A stretch of 22,493 nucleotides of DNA from a virus, in the IMG/VR virus record IMGVR_UViG_3300007351_000060, positions 1 to 22,493 of that record, one strand, 5' to 3'. The position numbers and the translations under genes are program-made. Of the stretch, positions 15,618-22,349 are shown in pieces. Under the pieces are notes generated by a model. That model saw only the letters and a program-made list of their open reading frames with translations. It searched no databases and was not told where the DNA came from. The first letter of the stretch is position 1. Every line of letters begins with the position of its first letter.

Positions 15618-16874
15618 ATGGCAACTTACGTTAGAGACAAATCAGGAGCGTTTTTCCAATCGGGACAAGCTGGGACTAAAGCGGTAAACGACCCAAGAAC
15701 TTTGGCCAGTCTGATGTCCGGGACGACACCTTCGGAATCGAGGGATTTATTCGCCTCCACTCCCAGTCCGGATCAGACCGACCCTACCTTGACCCAAGAC
15801 ACCCAGGTGGACGAAAACAGCCCCATAACCAAATTCAACCTGGCTTTGATGGATATGCTGAAAGAAGCGCAAGGTTTTGGCCCCAGCGAGCAGGACTTCG
15901 CCCATCAAAGAACCATTGAGCGAACCCAGACAGGCAAAGTGAGCGAAATGACCCCTGAAGAATTAAGGGTGCTTTCACCTAGCCAGCAGGCGGCTATAAG
16001 AAGCGGGGAAGTGTCGGCCTTAGAACCCGAAGCGGACGCTATCGCCGCCAAGATTAAAGCCCAGGACGCAAGGCTTTCCAACTTCGAAAATCTGCTTAGC
16101 GCTGCCAAACAATTCGGGGGCGAATTTTCCAAAACCATTGCTCCGACCAAAGAAATAGTGGACGGCTACAAAAGAATGATCCGGGAAGGAGCTCAACCAA
16201 CTTCCATACCCAACGAGATAAGGAATAAAGTCTTGGCTTCGCTTGATGATGATGATTGGACAAAATGGAGGGAAGCGACTACTAAAGAGAAAGGCGGGTT
16301 TGAATTAAGCGAAGGGCAGACCAGGTATGAATACAATCCTCAGACAGGAAAATACAATATAGTAGCGAATGCGCCGAAGAGTAAGGAAGACGGGGAACAA
16401 CCATTAAATATTTTGGATATTCAGCGATACCAAGAACTCTACCCTGAAGCTGGAATTATTGCGGGTGACACACAAGAAACCGCAAATAAAAAAGTTGCAG
16501 AAATAAATACTCCTGAAGACAAGATGCGGTCATTAATTGTCGCAGCGAAAGAAAACGGGAATGATTACGAAACTGTAGTAAATGAAATCAATAATGACAA
16601 CACAATAAAAGACAAGAAATTAGCAAATGAAATAGCACAAGAAATATATAATATCACCCCTGAAGCTTCACCTGTTTCAGAGCCCGCTTATGGTCAGGGT
16701 GTTTTTTCAAAAGTCGAAGTTAAAGATAGGATGAAATATTTGGAAGAGGTTGGCATGCCAAAAAGCCAAATAAAGGTTCAACTGAAAAAAGATGGTTACT
16801 CAATGGAAGCGATTAAAAAAACAGGGGCGGGGAACATAATTGATAGATTGCAGTCTTTTTTATTCAATGAATAA
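15618..16874 (+). CDS. Helical virion protein, ejection-protein candidate 2, 418 aa
   Basis: It starts one base after the previous stop. Residues 1-60 are polar and Thr/Ser/Asp-rich. Then come EMTPEELRVLSPSQQAAIRS, a helical core (FENLLSAAKQFGGEFSKTI), a YEYNPQTGKYNIV beta segment near residue 235, and helical repeats to the end (VEVKDRMKYLEEVGMPKSQI). No membrane segment or enzyme motif is visible. Codon choice shifts within the gene at about 16380: the 5' part uses many C- and G-ending codons, while the 3' part is A/T-rich like the following gene. The C-terminus includes EAIKKTGA, from the 23-base repeat shared with 7600-7622. Confidence 0.65.
   Translation: MATYVRDKSGAFFQSGQAGTKAVNDPRTLASLMSGTTPSESRDLFASTPSPDQTDPTLTQDTQVDENSPITKFNLALMDMLKEAQGFGPSEQDFAHQRTIERTQTGKVSEMTPEELRVLSPSQQAAIRSGEVSALEPEADAIAAKIKAQDARLSNFENLLSAAKQFGGEFSKTIAPTKEIVDGYKRMIREGAQPTSIPNEIRNKVLASLDDDDWTKWREATTKEKGGFELSEGQTRYEYNPQTGKYNIVANAPKSKEDGEQPLNILDIQRYQELYPEAGIIAGDTQETANKKVAEINTPEDKMRSLIVAAKENGNDYETVVNEINNDNTIKDKKLANEIAQEIYNITPEASPVSEPAYGQGVFSKVEVKDRMKYLEEVGMPKSQIKVQLKKDGYSMEAIKKTGAGNIIDRLQSFLFNE
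16806..16828 (+). repeat. 23-base exact direct repeat, copy 2
   Basis: Identical to 7600-7622 across all 23 bases and read in the same frame (EAIKKTGA). The flanking DNA and protein contexts differ. It lies 46 bases before the stop of its gene, in the AT-rich part of the window. Confidence 0.85.
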
Positions 16875-16876
16875 AC

Positions 16877-19800
16877 ATGTCGTTAGCAAATTTAGCGCAA
16901 CAAAAAACTAATGAACTCAAGGGTTTAGCTGGTCTTGCCTCAAAACCAATTAAAGCTGATACTTTTACTGTTGAGGGATTAGGACAATTAGCACAAGAAT
17001 CAGGACTTGGAGAGCAAGCGGCAAGAATTATCGACACTAAACCTAAGCTACCTTTCCTGCAAAGACTAGGAAAAGGGTTAGGGGCTTTTAATCCGGCCGA
17101 AGCGATTTTAACTGGAAAAGAGGGTGGGGTAGGTTCAGGAGTTTTGGAATATGGTAAGAACATCGCACAAGGAATAGGGTCAGCTATAACAGGAAAAGAT
17201 TTTGAGGGGGAAAGGAGAACATTCAAAGATGTTGCCGAAGAAATGGGTATAGAAAACAGGATTGCAAAATTCGGTATTGGGCTTGCTGGCGATGTTTTAC
17301 TTGATCCGACTACTTATTTCGGTGGAGCGATTGCGAAAGGTTTGGGCATTGCCGCCAAAGGAGCTTCAAAAATATCTCTTAAAAGCATTGGCAAAGTTGC
17401 ACCAGAGGTCAAAACTGGTTTAGAGCTTGTGGGAACTGGATTACAAGATGCTTTAGGTAGAGCGTTTAAATATGGCTATGGGGCAAGTAAAGGAGCAAAA
17501 GAAGATGTTTTATCTTTCCTTTCTAAAGAACAAAGAGCCAAACTTGGTCTAGCGGCTTCTAATATAGACAGACTTGGAACTGGTATATTAACTCCATCAC
17601 AAAGAGAAGAATTGGCGGTTAAAATGATTGCTGGAAAAAGAGCGGAATTTGTAGCAAGAGAAGCTGGAAAATCAATAGACGAGGCGGGACAAATTGCAAG
17701 ACAAACAACACTTGAAGGAACTTCACCAGAAGTAGCAAAAGCCATTGAAGCACAGATGACTCGGTCTCAAAAAATCGGGCAAGGTCTAACTGAAAATCCT
17801 TATGAGGTTTATTTCCCTTTTATCAAGAAAGGTAAACTTGCAAAATTTGTAAACGAAACAAAAGGTATAAAAGTTGGAAGCGAGGGTTATCGCAAGCAAT
17901 TTAAGAACTTATTAACTAACGAAAATATGGAGCTTGACCCTGCCAAAGCTTTTTTTACCAGAGAGTCTCAAATTGTAGCTGACAGAATGACGCGCGACTT
18001 TTTAAGTGGATTTGCGAAAAAATATGGGCAAAAGTTTGCCAATGAAGCCGAAGCAAAAGCTACTGGTTATGTTCCTGTGTATGAAAAAGGATTAAGTCAG
18101 GGATTAGGATTTTATAAAGGTGAAATTGATGTTGCGGAAGATATATTAAAGCAGATGAATCTTCAAAAAATGGGAACAACTTTGCCCAATACGGGGAGAA
18201 CATGGGAGCAACAGTTTATTAAAGTTGGGCAGGCAATCAAATTCGCTGAAGAGTCTGGATTAAAGGTTTCTAAAGGGTCTGGAAGGAGCATGGGTAAGGC
18301 ACTGGGGAGGGCTACTTTGGGCGGGTCAGAAAAAGGGGGGATTGTTAAACTGAAGTCTTTTTCAAGTGAAGTTATATCTCATGAATTGGGGCACTCTTTC
18401 GATATTGAACTAAGCAAGGTTATAAACACTAAAAAAATATACCAAAAAGAATTAGCAAACTTAGTTGAAAAAACCGGGTTGGGCGGTGGTGTCGCATATA
18501 GACGAAGTGCGGTTGAGAGGTTTGCTGAGTTTGTTATGACTTATGTTCATGACCCATCGAAAGCAAAAGAGTGGGCTCCAGAATTTACAAAATTCTTCGA
18601 GAATAATTACTTAAAAAATCAAAAAATATCTGAATTGGTTAATAAAATTGGTTCCTTTTTTCAGAAAGTTGACGGTCTCCCAAACATAACCACCCCTCTA
18701 AAAGAAATGGATAATGCTAGTTATTTTGAGTTGGCCATTAAGAAAGCGTTTCCCAAAAAAGAATTTATAGGGGTTAAAAAAAATGAAGCTTTAGGTTATA
18801 TAAGTGAGTGGGACGCAAAATTACTAAGAGATTCTATTTCTCCTGAATTTCAGACAATAAACATGCTTGCTAAAGCTACTGGTTTTGACGCTATTACTTC
18901 CTTGTTTAAACGTTCAGTTACCGGGTTGTTTGCCCCCTTTCATGTTCGCAATTTCTTATCAGGTCAGATACAGAATTTTGAGGTTTTAGGAGCTGGGGCT
19001 TTGAACCCTAAAAATATTAACGTAGGACGAAAGATAGCCTACTTAATGGGCAAGGGAGAAAAAATACCCGCCGGAACAATAGAAATAGGTGGAAAGCCAA
19101 TGAAATTCAGTGACGTAATAAAGCCCTTTACGGATAGATTTTCGGGTGATACTTTTTATAATGCCGATTTTGAAATGGCTTTAAAAAGCGGGACTGAACT
19201 AAAACAAGTTGCCGGCATATTCTCCAAACAGAGAATTAAAGAAACAGCCAAGACTGTTGGTTTAGGACAAGAAGCGATACCATTTAAAGTGGGAAGGGGA
19301 ATAGGGCAATTTATAGAACACCAACAGAAAGCCACCGCTTATGTTACAGCGTTATCACAAGGCAAAAACATAGACGAAGCATTAAGAATAGCGGAAGCGG
19401 CGGGTTTTGATTACAGAGCCTTAACTAAATTTGAATCGCAAATAATGCGAAGGCTTATTCCTTTTTATTCTTTCACGAGGAAAAATGTTGAATTACAAAT
19501 AAAAACATTAGGCGAAAATCCACAAAGAATAAATCAAGTGCTGGCTTTCTTTAGAAATGTCGGCGAACCCTTAAGTGAAGAAGAAAAACAGAATCTTCCC
19601 GATTTTATCAAAGAATCCATTGGCGTAAAACTTCAAGACACACCGGAAGGTTTGAAGCAGTATATCTCATCCTTTGGAACACCAGTAGAAGCATTTACTC
19701 AGCTTTTTGGTTCAAACCCTATTTTGAGAATTATTAGCACAATGAATCCGGCAATTAAAGTTCCCATTGAATTAGGCATAGGAAAAGACAGCTTCCGACA

Positions 19801-20209
19801 AAGAGACCTGAAAGATGTTTACACTGCCAATGAATACAAATTAGCTCCTCAAGTCGTAAAAGACCTACTTGGTATTAGAGAGGTTAGTAAGCCAATCTAT
19901 AGGACTATAAATGGAAAAGCGGTGAAAACTGGCGAGAGAGTGGCTTACATAGCCGATCCAGAGAAATTGTTAATAGCTAGAAGTTTGTTTACTTCTCGTG
20001 GGGTTTCATACCTTGACCAGTTGTTTGGAAATGACTTGAAGGGATTCGTTAAGTTTTTAAAAACCACAACAGGTGTTAAGCCACAACAAGTTGATATTGA
20101 ATCTCAAAAATATTTTAATCAGAGAGATAAACAAAGAGCTTTGGAAGATTTGCTCACACGATACGGGGTTACTAAACAGTTTACTAAAACCTATATTCCT
20201 AAGAATTAG
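16877..20209 (+). CDS. Large internal virion/ejection protein with zinc metalloprotease motif, 1110 aa
   Basis: The longest gene of the window and the last of the structural strand. Residues 1-300 are Gly- and Ala-rich helices with GDVLLDPTTYFGG near 140, a segment I associate with large phage internal proteins. A gluzincin-type motif HELGHSFD lies at 502-509. About 40 residues on is SAVERFAEFV, with Glu547 or Glu551 as likely third zinc ligand. The C-terminal half has FAPFHVRNFLSG (about 684) and FDYRALTKFESQIMRRLIPF followed by FTRKN (about 845-870). These are motifs found in large phage proteins that carry varied enzyme domains. The protease may cut envelope proteins on entry or process virion parts. 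The gene ends convergently, overlapping a minus-strand gene by four bases. Confidence 0.7.
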   Translation: MSLANLAQQKTNELKGLAGLASKPIKADTFTVEGLGQLAQESGLGEQAARIIDTKPKLPFLQRLGKGLGAFNPAEAILTGKEGGVGSGVLEYGKNIAQGIGSAITGKDFEGERRTFKDVAEEMGIENRIAKFGIGLAGDVLLDPTTYFGGAIAKGLGIAAKGASKISLKSIGKVAPEVKTGLELVGTGLQDALGRAFKYGYGASKGAKEDVLSFLSKEQRAKLGLAASNIDRLGTGILTPSQREELAVKMIAGKRAEFVAREAGKSIDEAGQIARQTTLEGTSPEVAKAIEAQMTRSQKIGQGLTENPYEVYFPFIKKGKLAKFVNETKGIKVGSEGYRKQFKNLLTNENMELDPAKAFFTRESQIVADRMTRDFLSGFAKKYGQKFANEAEAKATGYVPVYEKGLSQGLGFYKGEIDVAEDILKQMNLQKMGTTLPNTGRTWEQQFIKVGQAIKFAEESGLKVSKGSGRSMGKALGRATLGGSEKGGIVKLKSFSSEVISHELGHSFDIELSKVINTKKIYQKELANLVEKTGLGGGVAYRRSAVERFAEFVMTYVHDPSKAKEWAPEFTKFFENNYLKNQKISELVNKIGSFFQKVDGLPNITTPLKEMDNASYFELAIKKAFPKKEFIGVKKNEALGYISEWDAKLLRDSISPEFQTINMLAKATGFDAITSLFKRSVTGLFAPFHVRNFLSGQIQNFEVLGAGALNPKNINVGRKIAYLMGKGEKIPAGTIEIGGKPMKFSDVIKPFTDRFSGDTFYNADFEMALKSGTELKQVAGIFSKQRIKETAKTVGLGQEAIPFKVGRGIGQFIEHQQKATAYVTALSQGKNIDEALRIAEAAGFDYRALTKFESQIMRRLIPFYSFTRKNVELQIKTLGENPQRINQVLAFFRNVGEPLSEEEKQNLPDFIKESIGVKLQDTPEGLKQYISSFGTPVEAFTQLFGSNPILRIISTMNPAIKVPIELGIGKDSFRQRDLKDVYTANEYKLAPQVVKDLLGIREVSKPIYRTINGKAVKTGERVAYIADPEKLLIARSLFTSRGVSYLDQLFGNDLKGFVKFLKTTTGVKPQQVDIESQKYFNQRDKQRALEDLLTRYGVTKQFTKTYIPKN

Positions 20210-20358
20210 TCATTCCACAAAGGGTGATTAAAGGTTCTTTCTGATTGTGTTTCTTCAAGATACCGAAGATCTGGTTGTGTATCTTTTTTGTCAGCCCAAA
20301 TATACATTACAACAAGCCAAATTATAAAAAAGATTATACCCGCGATTGTTTGTTTCAT
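20206..20358 (-). CDS. Single-TM mini-protein, 50 aa
   Basis: The minus strand gives a clean frame from ATG (20358-20356) to TAA (20208-20206). After MKQT, residues 5-21 form a strong membrane segment (IAGIIFFIIWLVVMYIW). A charged tail ending FNHPLWND follows. It starts seven bases after the stop of the preceding minus-strand gene, in line with operon membership. Its stop overlaps the stop region of the 1110-aa gene. The family is not recognised. Size and topology would suit a holin-like, antiholin or envelope-modulating peptide. No Shine-Dalgarno sequence is close to the start. Confidence 0.6.
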   Translation of the reverse strand: MKQTIAGIIFFIIWLVVMYIWADKKDTQPDLRYLEETQSERTFNHPLWND

Positions 20359-20364
20359 GTATCT

Positions 20365-20553
20365 TTATAAGCCTTTTTTATGAACACATTCCTGATAATT
20401 AGGATTAAAGCCTTGTTCGGTAAGACCAGCTAATCCGGATACTTTAGAGCAAGCTTCTCTTGCATTGCGAGGAAAAATAAATTGCAAATAAAAAAAAGTT
20501 AAAACCAAAACTACTGTAATTAACTTAAACCAGTTTTCTTTTAAAAATTTCAT
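20365..20553 (-). CDS. Single-TM protein with two extracytoplasmic Cys, 62 aa
   Basis: A short basic N-terminus (KFLKENWFK) is followed by a membrane segment at about 10-27 (LITVVLVLTFFYLQFIF) and an outside domain with EACSKV and YQECVHKKGL. The two Cys residues are spaced to form one disulphide. I know small CPR proteins with a similar ACSK...YQEC...GL layout, recalled rather than searched. It sits three bases after the previous gene in the minus operon, with an AGGAAG-like sequence about a dozen bases upstream of the start. Function is unknown. Confidence 0.65.
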   Translation of the reverse strand: MKFLKENWFKLITVVLVLTFFYLQFIFPRNAREACSKVSGLAGLTEQGFNPNYQECVHKKGL

Positions 20554-20556
20554 ATA

Positions 20557-20745
20557 TTAATACGCTCTTCCTTGCGATTCCAGCCATTTTTGGCGTTTAA
20601 TGTAGAACTCATCCAATGCTTTTTCTTCTTCCGGGTCAATGTAAGCGTCTTCATCCAAAAAAGTTTTTGGCTCACGGAAAGCAAAGTAGCCGACAGTGAT
20701 ACCGATTATCACAACACCAACGATTGTTAAGATTTTATAATTCAT
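20557..20745 (-). CDS. Single-TM protein with acidic tail, 62 aa
   Basis: Residues 4-24 are hydrophobic (ILTIVGVVIIGITVGYFAF). The tail is acidic then basic (EDAYIDPEEEKALDEFYIKR) and ends in SQGRAY. It overlaps the end of the peptidoglycan-binding gene by 11 bases, and an AGAGGAA Shine-Dalgarno-like site lies inside the end of that gene, about nine bases from the ATG. This is one of the few good ribosome-binding sites in the window. The function is unknown. An envelope role alongside the secreted protein upstream is likely. Confidence 0.65.
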   Translation of the reverse strand: MNYKILTIVGVVIIGITVGYFAFREPKTFLDEDAYIDPEEEKALDEFYIKRQKWLESQGRAY

Positions 20746-21631
20746 AAGTTATTCCTCTAACAGGGAAAGAGTTCATAAATTCATCAGCGTCGGTTCTAAG
20801 AGAATCTAAGGTAACATAGAGGATTTCGCCTTTGTTCATGTAACCTACATGAATACTTACAAGAAATTGAATCATTCCCTCTCCTCCGCCAGGTATCATT
20901 ATATCTTGATCAAAAGTCATTGTTCGTTCCGGTTTTTGCAATATCAATCCCGTCCCTTCTATGTTCCCTAAAGAATCAAGGGTGGAAGTTGCGTTATGAA
21001 TTGAAATCTTTCCTCCGGAGATCGAGATTGTCTTATTCCCCCTGTTGTATAATTTTGCCCTAAAAACAGGCAAATGATTGCTTCCTTTATGGTTATATTC
21101 TTGAATGGTTATATCCAACACGCTCTTTTTAGCAGGAACATATTCAACATATTTTTCAGCTTTGTCTTGCTTTAGCGCACCAACCATTTCCTGCTGGGAT
21201 TTAGTCTGCTCCTTAACTTGCGTGTTTAGCTGCTGAATCTGAAGCAGCAGAGCGTCTATCTGAGCTTGGAGAGTGGAGGCGGCGTCATCCTGGGAAGCGT
21301 TGGTAACTTTGCCTTGTTCCTGAACTTCTTGAGTTTCTTCGTTAGTGTTTTCTGCCTGGATAATCTCGTTGGCCTTGCTTCTCGTCATCGGCCCGAAGTA
21401 GCCGTAAGCGGGGGAGATGCTGTTGGCTTGCTGAAATTTGATGACGGCAGAACGGGTAAGGGAATAAAAGAACCCCGTAATGGGGCCGGAGTAGTAGCCC
21501 TTATCTGTTAAAAACTCCTGAAGCTCGGTTACTTCCGGTCCGGAAGAACCGTATTTTAAATCGCTCTCGAAAGCGAAGGAAAGCGAGGGGAGGAGCAGGG
21601 CTGATAAGATGAGGATTTTGAGGTATTTCAT
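20735..21631 (-). CDS. Secreted peptidoglycan-binding protein, 298 aa
   Basis: A signal peptide spans residues 1-20 (LKILILSALLLPSLSFA). A PG_binding_1 domain follows at about 26-92: GSSGPEVTELQEFLTDKGYY, TGFFYSLTRSAVIKFQQ, and YGYFGPMTRSKANEI. An acidic Gln-rich linker leads to a coiled coil at about 115-155 (LQAQIDALLLQIQQLNTQVK) and a C-terminal beta domain at about 165-298. There is no catalytic domain, so it binds the wall rather than cutting it. This layout is common in Parcubacteria wall proteins, so a host origin is likely. It heads a minus-strand operon with three mini-TM proteins. The start codon follows an A/T-rich leader containing a strong hairpin. Confidence 0.8.
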   Translation of the reverse strand: MKYLKILILSALLLPSLSFAFESDLKYGSSGPEVTELQEFLTDKGYYSGPITGFFYSLTRSAVIKFQQANSISPAYGYFGPMTRSKANEIIQAENTNEETQEVQEQGKVTNASQDDAASTLQAQIDALLLQIQQLNTQVKEQTKSQQEMVGALKQDKAEKYVEYVPAKKSVLDITIQEYNHKGSNHLPVFRAKLYNRGNKTISISGGKISIHNATSTLDSLGNIEGTGLILQKPERTMTFDQDIMIPGGGEGMIQFLVSIHVGYMNKGEILYVTLDSLRTDADEFMNSFPVRGITYEL

Positions 21632-21658
21632 AGTTATAAATTAAACTTATAAAACAAA

Positions 21659-21713
21659 GCTCCCATTTCTTACAGTGGGAGAAATGGGAGCATTATTCAC
21701 CAGCCCCACTGTA
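21659..21713 (-). promoter_or_regulatory. Structured leader of the minus-strand operon (attenuator candidate)
   Basis: A perfect 12-base-pair stem (21659-21670 with 21680-21691) closes a nine-base loop (21671-21679). The loop is fully complementary to 21705-21713. Read on the minus strand, the order is complementary segment, stem, loop, stem, then TTTGTTTT, so the stem can act as an intrinsic terminator 28 bases before the start codon. Pairing of the upstream segment with the loop could nucleate refolding. A complete H-type pseudoknot is sterically strained, since the loop has no free bases. Confidence 0.55.
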
Positions 21714-21734
21714 AAGCTGATGTTATTTAAAACT

Positions 21735-21763
21735 ATATTACCCCTGTTTCAGTTTTTTGGCAA
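21735..21763 (-). promoter_or_regulatory. Candidate sigma70-type promoter for the minus-strand operon
   Basis: On the minus strand, TTGCCA (five of six to consensus) is followed by a 17-base spacer and TAATAT (four of six). Predicted transcription would start near 21728, giving a leader of about 97 bases that contains the hairpin described above. Host promoter consensus in these bacteria is not well known, so this is a motif match only. Confidence 0.4.
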
Positions 21764-21764
21764 G

Positions 21765-21773
21765 TTATACACA
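21765..21773 (+). other. DnaA-box-like sequence between divergent promoters
   Basis: TTATACACA fits the TTWTNCACA DnaA consensus. It is a single copy, lying between the two divergent -35 candidates and flanked by TTGGC repeats on the same strand. One match can arise by chance. I found no cluster of further boxes nearby, so origin function is not claimed. Confidence 0.25.
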
Positions 21774-21775
21774 GC

Positions 21776-21803
21776 TTGGCTATCGGAAGTTTTGGTATAT
21801 AAT
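21776..21803 (+). promoter_or_regulatory. Candidate sigma70-type promoter, plus strand
   Basis: TTGGCT (four of six), a 16-base spacer and a perfect TATAAT. Predicted transcription starts near 21810, directly before three hairpins and a terminator, so it would yield a short RNA. It lies back to back with the minus-strand promoter candidate. Confidence 0.45.
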
Positions 21804-21830
21804 AAAAAGCACCCACGGGTGGTGGGTGCT
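21804..21830 (-). terminator. Intrinsic terminator for minus-strand transcripts from the right
   Basis: AGCACCCA (21808-21815) and TGGGTGCT (21823-21830) pair perfectly. On the minus strand the stem is followed by TTTTT. It would stop any RNA coming from the structured region beyond 21900 before it reaches the operon promoter. Confidence 0.55.
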
Positions 21831-21898
21831 TGAAATACCTTAATTGGTATTTTTGATTAGAAATCGCTTGTTGAGTTTTCTCACACAGGCGATTTTTT
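21810..21898 (+). ncRNA. Candidate small RNA of about 90 bases
   Basis: It is bounded by the plus-strand promoter candidate and a strong terminator. It would carry three hairpins in a row: AGCACCCA/TGGGTGCT, AAATACC (21834-21840) with GGTATTT, and the terminator stem. There is no open frame of use in it. Its existence depends on the promoter being real. Confidence 0.3.
21861..21898 (+). terminator. Strong intrinsic terminator, plus strand
   Basis: AAATCGC (21861-21867) pairs with GCGATTT (21889-21895), continued inward by TTGT with ACAG (after a bulged C) and TGAG with CTCA around TTTT. The stem runs into a T7 tract. One pair is G-U on the plus strand and would be C-A on the minus strand, so plus orientation is favoured. 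Confidence 0.65.
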
Positions 21899-21908
21899 TA
21901 TGCCCTGA

Positions 21909-22127
21909 ATTGGAATCCGTTGGAAATACTATCCAATTGCCGTTCCAATGCTCGCAGAGCATTTTGCCGTTTTCTACTGGAAAACAGCGAGCAAACTTAG
22001 TCATTTGCTTTTTAGTATCTACTGATTGTTAAGTTTTTCTCTTGCTCGCCAAGATGCTTACATACCGATAATCGTATGCAGGGTAATTCTGTGTAATTCA
22101 AACAGAAAAACACTTTCCAAGGCAAGA
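21909..22127. ncRNA. Dense run of RNA helices, second structured domain
   Basis: No gene is supported here. Perfect complementary pairs include 21909-21915 with 21943-21949, 21949-21955 with 21987-21993 (TGCTCGC/GCGAGCA), and 21987-21999 with a bulged partner 22030-22049. Further pairs are 21969-21974 with 21980-21985, a CATAC hairpin at 22061-22078, TCTGT/ACAGA at 22088-22106, and TCTTGC (22040-22045) with GCAAGA (22122-22127). Several exclude one another, as in switching RNAs. The helices give no strand information. Confidence 0.35.
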
Positions 22128-22151
22128 AAAAAACCCACTCTGAATCGTGGG
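22127..22151 (-). terminator. Terminator that competes with the pseudoknot helix
   Basis: On the minus strand, CCCAC (22151-22147) pairs with GTGGG (22138-22134) around an eight-base loop, followed by T7 (22133-22127). The CCCAC arm is also part of helix one, so the two folds exclude each other. Confidence 0.5.
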
Positions 22152-22291
22152 ATGTGGTGCATAGGCATCTCTTGCGAGATAGCTAACGCCCCAGATTGGG
22201 ACATAGGTAGAAAATACCGACATCCCACAATTCAAGGCAGGTTTTGTCTGCCTATGCTTTTATTTTACTTCGGAGTTTCTACTCCCCGAAG
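22127..22291 (-). ncRNA. Pseudoknotted RNA candidate with terminator, minus strand
   Basis: Helix one pairs 22142-22155 with 22220-22233 (14 positions). Helix two pairs GCATAGGCA (22159-22167) with TGCCTATGC (22249-22257), nine of nine, and crosses helix one, making a pseudoknot. Inside helix one are hairpins at 22167-22180, 22190-22200 and 22206-22218. Hairpins at 22235-22253 and 22268-22291 precede them on the minus strand. The one imperfect pair in helix one is G-U on the minus strand but C-A on the plus strand, which supports minus-strand RNA. A terminator at its 3' end competes with helix one. The layout resembles a riboswitch or attenuator, but no known class is recognised. Confidence 0.5.
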
Positions 22292-22349
22292 GATCTAAAT
22301 TATCAAATCTTTATTCTTACTCTATCATAGTTCCTTTTAAATTGCAAAT

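Noticed and set aside
21765-21773. Replication origin
   Set aside because: Only one DnaA-box match was found, with no cluster or clear AT-rich unwinding element, so it is listed only as a site.
21844-22298. Two short plus-strand frames in the structured region
   Set aside because: They overlap dense RNA helices, look Cys-rich and random, and have no start context.
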